Shown here piece by piece: positions 59,301-64,000 of a DNA stretch of 64,000 nt. Position 1 is the stretch's first letter. The number at the start of each line of letters is the position of its first letter. Source of the DNA: Liolophura sinensis (taxonomy: Eukaryota; Mollusca; Polyplacophora; Chitonida; Chitonidae). The notes below the pieces were generated by a model. That model was not told where the DNA came from. It did no database searches and was given only the letters and a program-made list of their open reading frames with translations. The stretch is taken from positions 17,985,570 through 18,049,569 of the forward strand of contig NC_088300.1 of the NCBI RefSeq assembly GCF_032854445.1, given 5' to 3'. The position numbers were made by a program, and so were the translations under genes.

Positions 59301-62300
59301 GTGGATTATCAGGACCGATGGTGCACCCTGACGGAGAGAGAAGTGTTCAATAGCCGAACGTCACTGATCGGCCGCGACCCGCTTCCTCGGCCCGTGACAA
59401 TGCGACCGGTTGAAGTCATGGACGCTGGAAACCCTCAGCTAAGAGGCTAATAAAGTATTGATTAAACTTCAGATCCCATGGAGAGCCGTATGTTCCTTAG
59501 GGCGGTAGGAGGACCAAGGCACTCCTGTCAGCTTGTAGGTCTGACACAGGAAGTCGGTGGTTAGGAAGGGAACCTCTCATGCCAAAAAGTGGAAGCATAA
59601 TAGCTTAAACAACACGACGACAAATTCCGTCAGAGATAATGGAGTGCTGAACTGATTTCCTGTCCCAACACACAAGGAATCTGTCAGCACAAAAAAAAAA
59701 GGCAAAGCGCGCAGGTTTATGGCGTCCGAACTTCAAACCAATACGAATGGCGTCATTAATGGTGGCCAATACATGAATGGCGTGAGTATCTCAAGCCAAG
59801 TAAGACAAACATGTTAGAACTTCTAATCAAATCTGAATATCCAGACTATTTGTGATAGACGTAAGTCGTACCACTGGGATTTCCTGTTTTATAGGTCAAA
59901 TACCTCAAACCTGCAGCAAGATGCACCTTTCAGCAGGTTTATACATGAAACTTCAACAGTCCAGTGTTACTCATGTTCCAAAAATACAGGGTAAGCAAAT
60001 AAAAACGTCTCTGATGACATGGCTCTGTTCTGATTTAATTTCATTTAGATTCAATTCCATTAACTCATTCTCTTATATTTGATTACATAACCCAATCATG
60101 AAATATAACAAAAATAGTCTACCAAGTTAAATGTAAACAGAATTAAATCAAAAATGGATAACAAACACAATAGGCCATTGCTATACCATTCCAATATGGC
60201 TGTCATCTGAGCGGAAGGAACCTTCTAAAGGGTCCAGTATACGCTGTAAATTTACGATGAAAAAGATTTCTTCTGATGGAGTACTTTAAATTTAGCTTTA
60301 CAAACACAGCCTAGATCGCGGTACACATCACACGCATGTTCGCTTATAAATGGTTTTTTTGTGTTCTTGAGTGACCTGTTCATGCCCAGTACAAATCCAA
60401 GGCCAGTGCATATAGTATTGATATCCAGCGGGCTTGTTACATGTGGCATCTGCAAAAAAGACTAACACAGAAACAGCCCCAAAGTCCTAAGGGATCGTGC
60501 TAACGTGCGTTGTGATCGTATGTGGCTGGAGTATGTCACTAGCTTAAAGTTTATCTCTTGACTGACTATTTGTAACGTAAAGTATCAACATGGAATAATT
60601 ACAAGAATTTGACGTCGTCGTCTGCTTCAAGCTTCAGGACTCCCTTCTATAATATAACAAGCAGATGAATACTCTAACATCACAGATAACTTCAAACATC
60701 ACGAACAACTTCTAACATCACAGATGGCTCTTTCGAGTGTAGTTTGTTACATCATGAATGAACCGTTTTGACAGCCAACTGTATAACATCGCTGGCAGCG
60801 GTAGCTTCATGGACAGCCTATAACATTACAGATAACATCTTTAACAGCTTTTTACCATCACGGAAAGCTTCTGTAACACAAAAAGTAACTTGTAACTTTA
60901 AGGAAGAGTGATGCCAATCGTAAAACTATCACTTTTACCTTTCCCTATGTAATTTTTTGTATTGAAAATTAGTGTTGTCTTTAGCATGCAGGATATTCCC
61001 CTATCTACTGGTTACAAGGAAAGATATTCGATGGTACGTACACATATACAATAGAACGGAGGATAAAGTTACAGAAGCACTCATATCATATATGCATCAG
61101 ATATGTACGTCGAAACTAAGCGTATGAGTTACGATACTTCGTTGGGTAATGCCAGCTTCTTTGCTAACATCAAAGCTATTGAGACGCATGGATAGACATC
61201 AATATTGGCAATGTATCATAGTATATCGTACCACTGTGCTTACGGGTCACAGTAGACAGTGGGCCTCCTGGCAATATGGTACTACAGTTTGGATCCCTGT
61301 CATGTACGTATAGTCACACGTCGGTTCCTTCTGTTACACAGCCGAGTTAAGGCATACGGTACCACGGGCATATGGACCAATGCTATACTAAAGGGACAAT
61401 GGCGTCTTTGCAATAATCGGCCAGGCCGGCAACATGTTCTTTGGGTCAGAAAGGGCGCTTTTATACCGATACTGAGTGCTAGAAAGTTGGTTAATCTAGA
61501 TACAACCGACCTGAGCCTGTATAGATTTTGCATTTCCTTGTTTGTGCTTCTGGAATGAGGTAATTCACTGTTCAAACTTCACCCTTCCAAATCTATAGAC
61601 AGTTTTATAGACCAACAGCAAGTGGGATTGGGGAGAAAAGAAGGGTGTTGGAGTGCTGTGAATAAAGCGCGCGCTGGACGACACTAACATCCCCTCTTCA
61701 CAAACACGACGATCAACGGCGACAAAGACTGTTTATCTTGTCACTATGACAACAAGCAGAAATGTTCAAGAGGCTCATGGTAACATTTTGCAATATATAT
61801 GGAAATATCGTCAGTGGAAACACTGGAATTCTATGATATGGCAGCGAGGGGGAATGATCCGCAAATACCAGCTGTATTGTATTATTTGACCACATAATAG
61901 GAGATAACTGCGGGGTCCATTTACACTAAACCCTCCGCTGTTAGGACAGATCGTGATTTCAACAAATCTGCGAAGATTTGTATGCGCATTACTGAACCCC
62001 GGAAATAAAATAAAACAACGGAATGTTCGGTAATGAATTTGATCGTGTGAAAGGCCATAAATACCATGAATTCAGCTAGAGGAATGAATGTCAACTCTGA
62101 CTTGTATTTGTACCTATTATAAAATATTTACAACAAAAAAACCATTAGGGCACCCTTCTGCGCGTCCAGAATCTAGACTCGGTCAGATATAGAGGGCGCT
62201 CTCTTTCTGGCCCAGGCTTATGGGTTCCAGAATGAATTATTAAGACCTTGACGAGTGATTGAGCTGTGGATTTATGTCAGGTACCTGGTGTCGATTCCAC

Positions 62301-64000
62301 GAAGTCATTTCTGGCTTAACTCAAACTTTAAAATGTCCTCACAATGTTTAGCTTTCATCCATTGAAATTTTGATACATTTCTTTAAGAATAACATTCTGG
62401 TGCCCTAAAATAAGCACTTACATCTTTTTTCATTCAGATTTTTATTTAAATCACAAATAGTTTGTGGAGTTGGTATCAGGCCATGCGTCCCCACTTTTTG
62501 GGATTCTAATAGGTGTGCAAAAATTCACGAACCTAACTGACGTAAACGTGGCTTGAGTACGGCATACGTTCGAATAAATTGAACAGCCAAAAAAAAAACA
62601 ACAATAAGACTTAGATATTCAGTATTCCATTTGATGGTGTACCTTTGTGTGAATACGACGCATTATGGCCGAATCTTTTCATTCTATGTCTGTATACGCG
62701 ACTGCCCCTAGTCATGGATCATACATGAAAAGGCAAATCATGTGAAACAAAAACATGAAAATGCATGGACTTTCATGTGTTACAAGGCATGCTACCATTT
62801 CACATTTAGCCTTCAAGATAACTCGGACGTCGCCATTTTTTTTATTATTAATAAATTACACAATTTGAATTATTTAACTCGCGTACAAACGTTATAGTGT
62901 TGTTTTCTCCCGTCACGCAATCGCTGTTGGACTTAACGATTGAAATAACTATCCGAGAGCCTTCTGATAGGGTTTCATTAAATCTTTAAAAAAATATATT
63001 TATTGCAAAGCTCCTTTATTATTGATGCTTTGTCATTCTAGACACACCTCTTTTGGGGCTCAATGTTCATTAAGGCATCACTTGATAAACCTGGAATTCA
63101 GTTTGTTATACAGCCAGGGGCATTTCGTTTCACAGATTTATACCACGGGTATAGCAATGATAAAGCATTATCCCACACGAACCAGGCAATTTATAGAAAT
63201 AAAAACAGACCAAAAGAAAAACTATCGTCTTAATGAACAATTTCAGTTTTAAAGACATATATTTAATGTATGGGTGTCCTTATCCTTCTATAATAGAGCA
63301 CAGTTTTGAATCATTATGCAAGGATATATCGTTTACGATGAATATCGGATTTCCATACTTGGCCTTGGTGTATGAATGTTGGTGGAGTTTTCCTCGTTTA
63401 ACCAGAACTATGACATTGTTTCTCAAAAATAAAAGACATTTACTTCCTATAGTATTAAATATGATATGTAGATTAGTGTATACCAAATGGGAGTTATTGT
63501 TATCATAACAAATCAGATGTATTTTTAGTTGGAAAGGATCAACCCATCAAATATGGCAATACGACATACCTCCAAATATTGGTTCAGAAGGAATGAATGG
63601 TTATGGCTTAACGCCACTTCGACAATACCGCCCCCATGTCATGGCGATTGGTTCATACAGAGACAATACTGATTCAGTGCACGTGTTCTATAGTGTTGTG
63701 TGGCCAAATGGCAAATGGGCCCAGACAACATTTCTAATGTGTTTTCACTGTTCTGTGTTAACCATGATGAGTTGAAAATCGTGCATCACAAGCAGTTCAC
63801 TTATATACGTACAATGGACGGTATCGTTTCAATCGGTTTAATTTTTACCATTGTGAGTCCGCTTCTTTTATCAGATCATTACATCATTTTAATAAATACG
63901 TACACTGCCCAAAAAGCAGTGTTGTCCAATATTACTTTATAGTGTAGACTTCTACATCCAAAAATAGTATGGCCTAATTAAGGACCGACACCATTCCGGC
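56396..64000. other. No gene supported
   Basis: Short ORFs only. It includes a 50-bp direct repeat (57771-57820 and 58170-58219). It also has a decayed tandem region at about 60670-60900 with repeated AACATCACAGATAACTTC-like phrases. A SINE-tail-like CACGCCGTTATCAACAGTGA sits near 57436. Nothing else recognised. Confidence 0.4.
57771..58219 (+). repeat. 50-bp direct repeat flanking a 349-bp spacer
   Basis: GGTTTGGAAAACTCGAACCC followed by TTCATTTCAAAGAA and CTTTGGTTTACAATT occurs at 57771-57820 and 58170-58219 with a single mismatch. The spacer shows no coding or inverted-repeat structure. Confidence 0.85.

Overview
The window is nuclear DNA of an animal, most likely a mollusc or another lophotrochozoan. 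The genes are split by GT-AG introns. Intergenic DNA is AT-rich and carries tRNA-derived SINE-like elements, MITE-like elements and many minisatellites. The SINE tails resemble repeats I associate with mollusc genomes; that placement is from memory and untested. There is no sign of bacterial, viral or organellar sequence.

Region 1 (1-11.4 kb, + strand) is the 3' part of a gene for a large secreted or extracellular-matrix type protein. One giant exon of about 6.3 kb encodes some 48 copies of a short two-cysteine module with exactly 14 residues between the cysteines in almost every copy. It is followed by a Gly/Cys-rich segment, a few divergent modules and an EGF domain. Five small phase-1 exons then alternate calcium-binding EGF and short EGF domains, and the protein ends in a very basic tail. 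The 5' end lies outside the window.

Region 2 (11.4-20 kb) is intergenic or upstream DNA with a 95-bp tandem repeat, SINE-like copies, two MITE-like elements and one possible small orphan exon. Region 3 (20.4-29.9 kb, + strand) is a complete 11-coding-exon gene for a 598-residue acyl-CoA synthetase of the 4-coumarate-CoA ligase / luciferase-like branch. All reading phases close, and every core motif of the adenylate-forming family is present. Two of its introns hold tandem arrays that look as if they grew from the gene's own splice junctions: a 50-bp array copying the acceptor and first codons of coding exon 2, and a 78-bp array related to the donor side of coding exon 8.

Region 4 (29.9-45.7 kb) is noncoding, with a 28-bp minisatellite built around an AGGTCA half-site, a 30-bp minisatellite, a 2.2-kb 42-bp minisatellite, and more SINE-like copies. 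Region 5 (45.7-45.9 kb, - strand) is the last coding exon of a muscarinic acetylcholine receptor (TM7, helix 8 and tail). Its upstream exons were not found to the right and may lie beyond the window. Region 6 (45.9-64 kb) has no gene I can support, only short ORFs and repeats. The three genes have no evident functional link; they look like ordinary neighbours.
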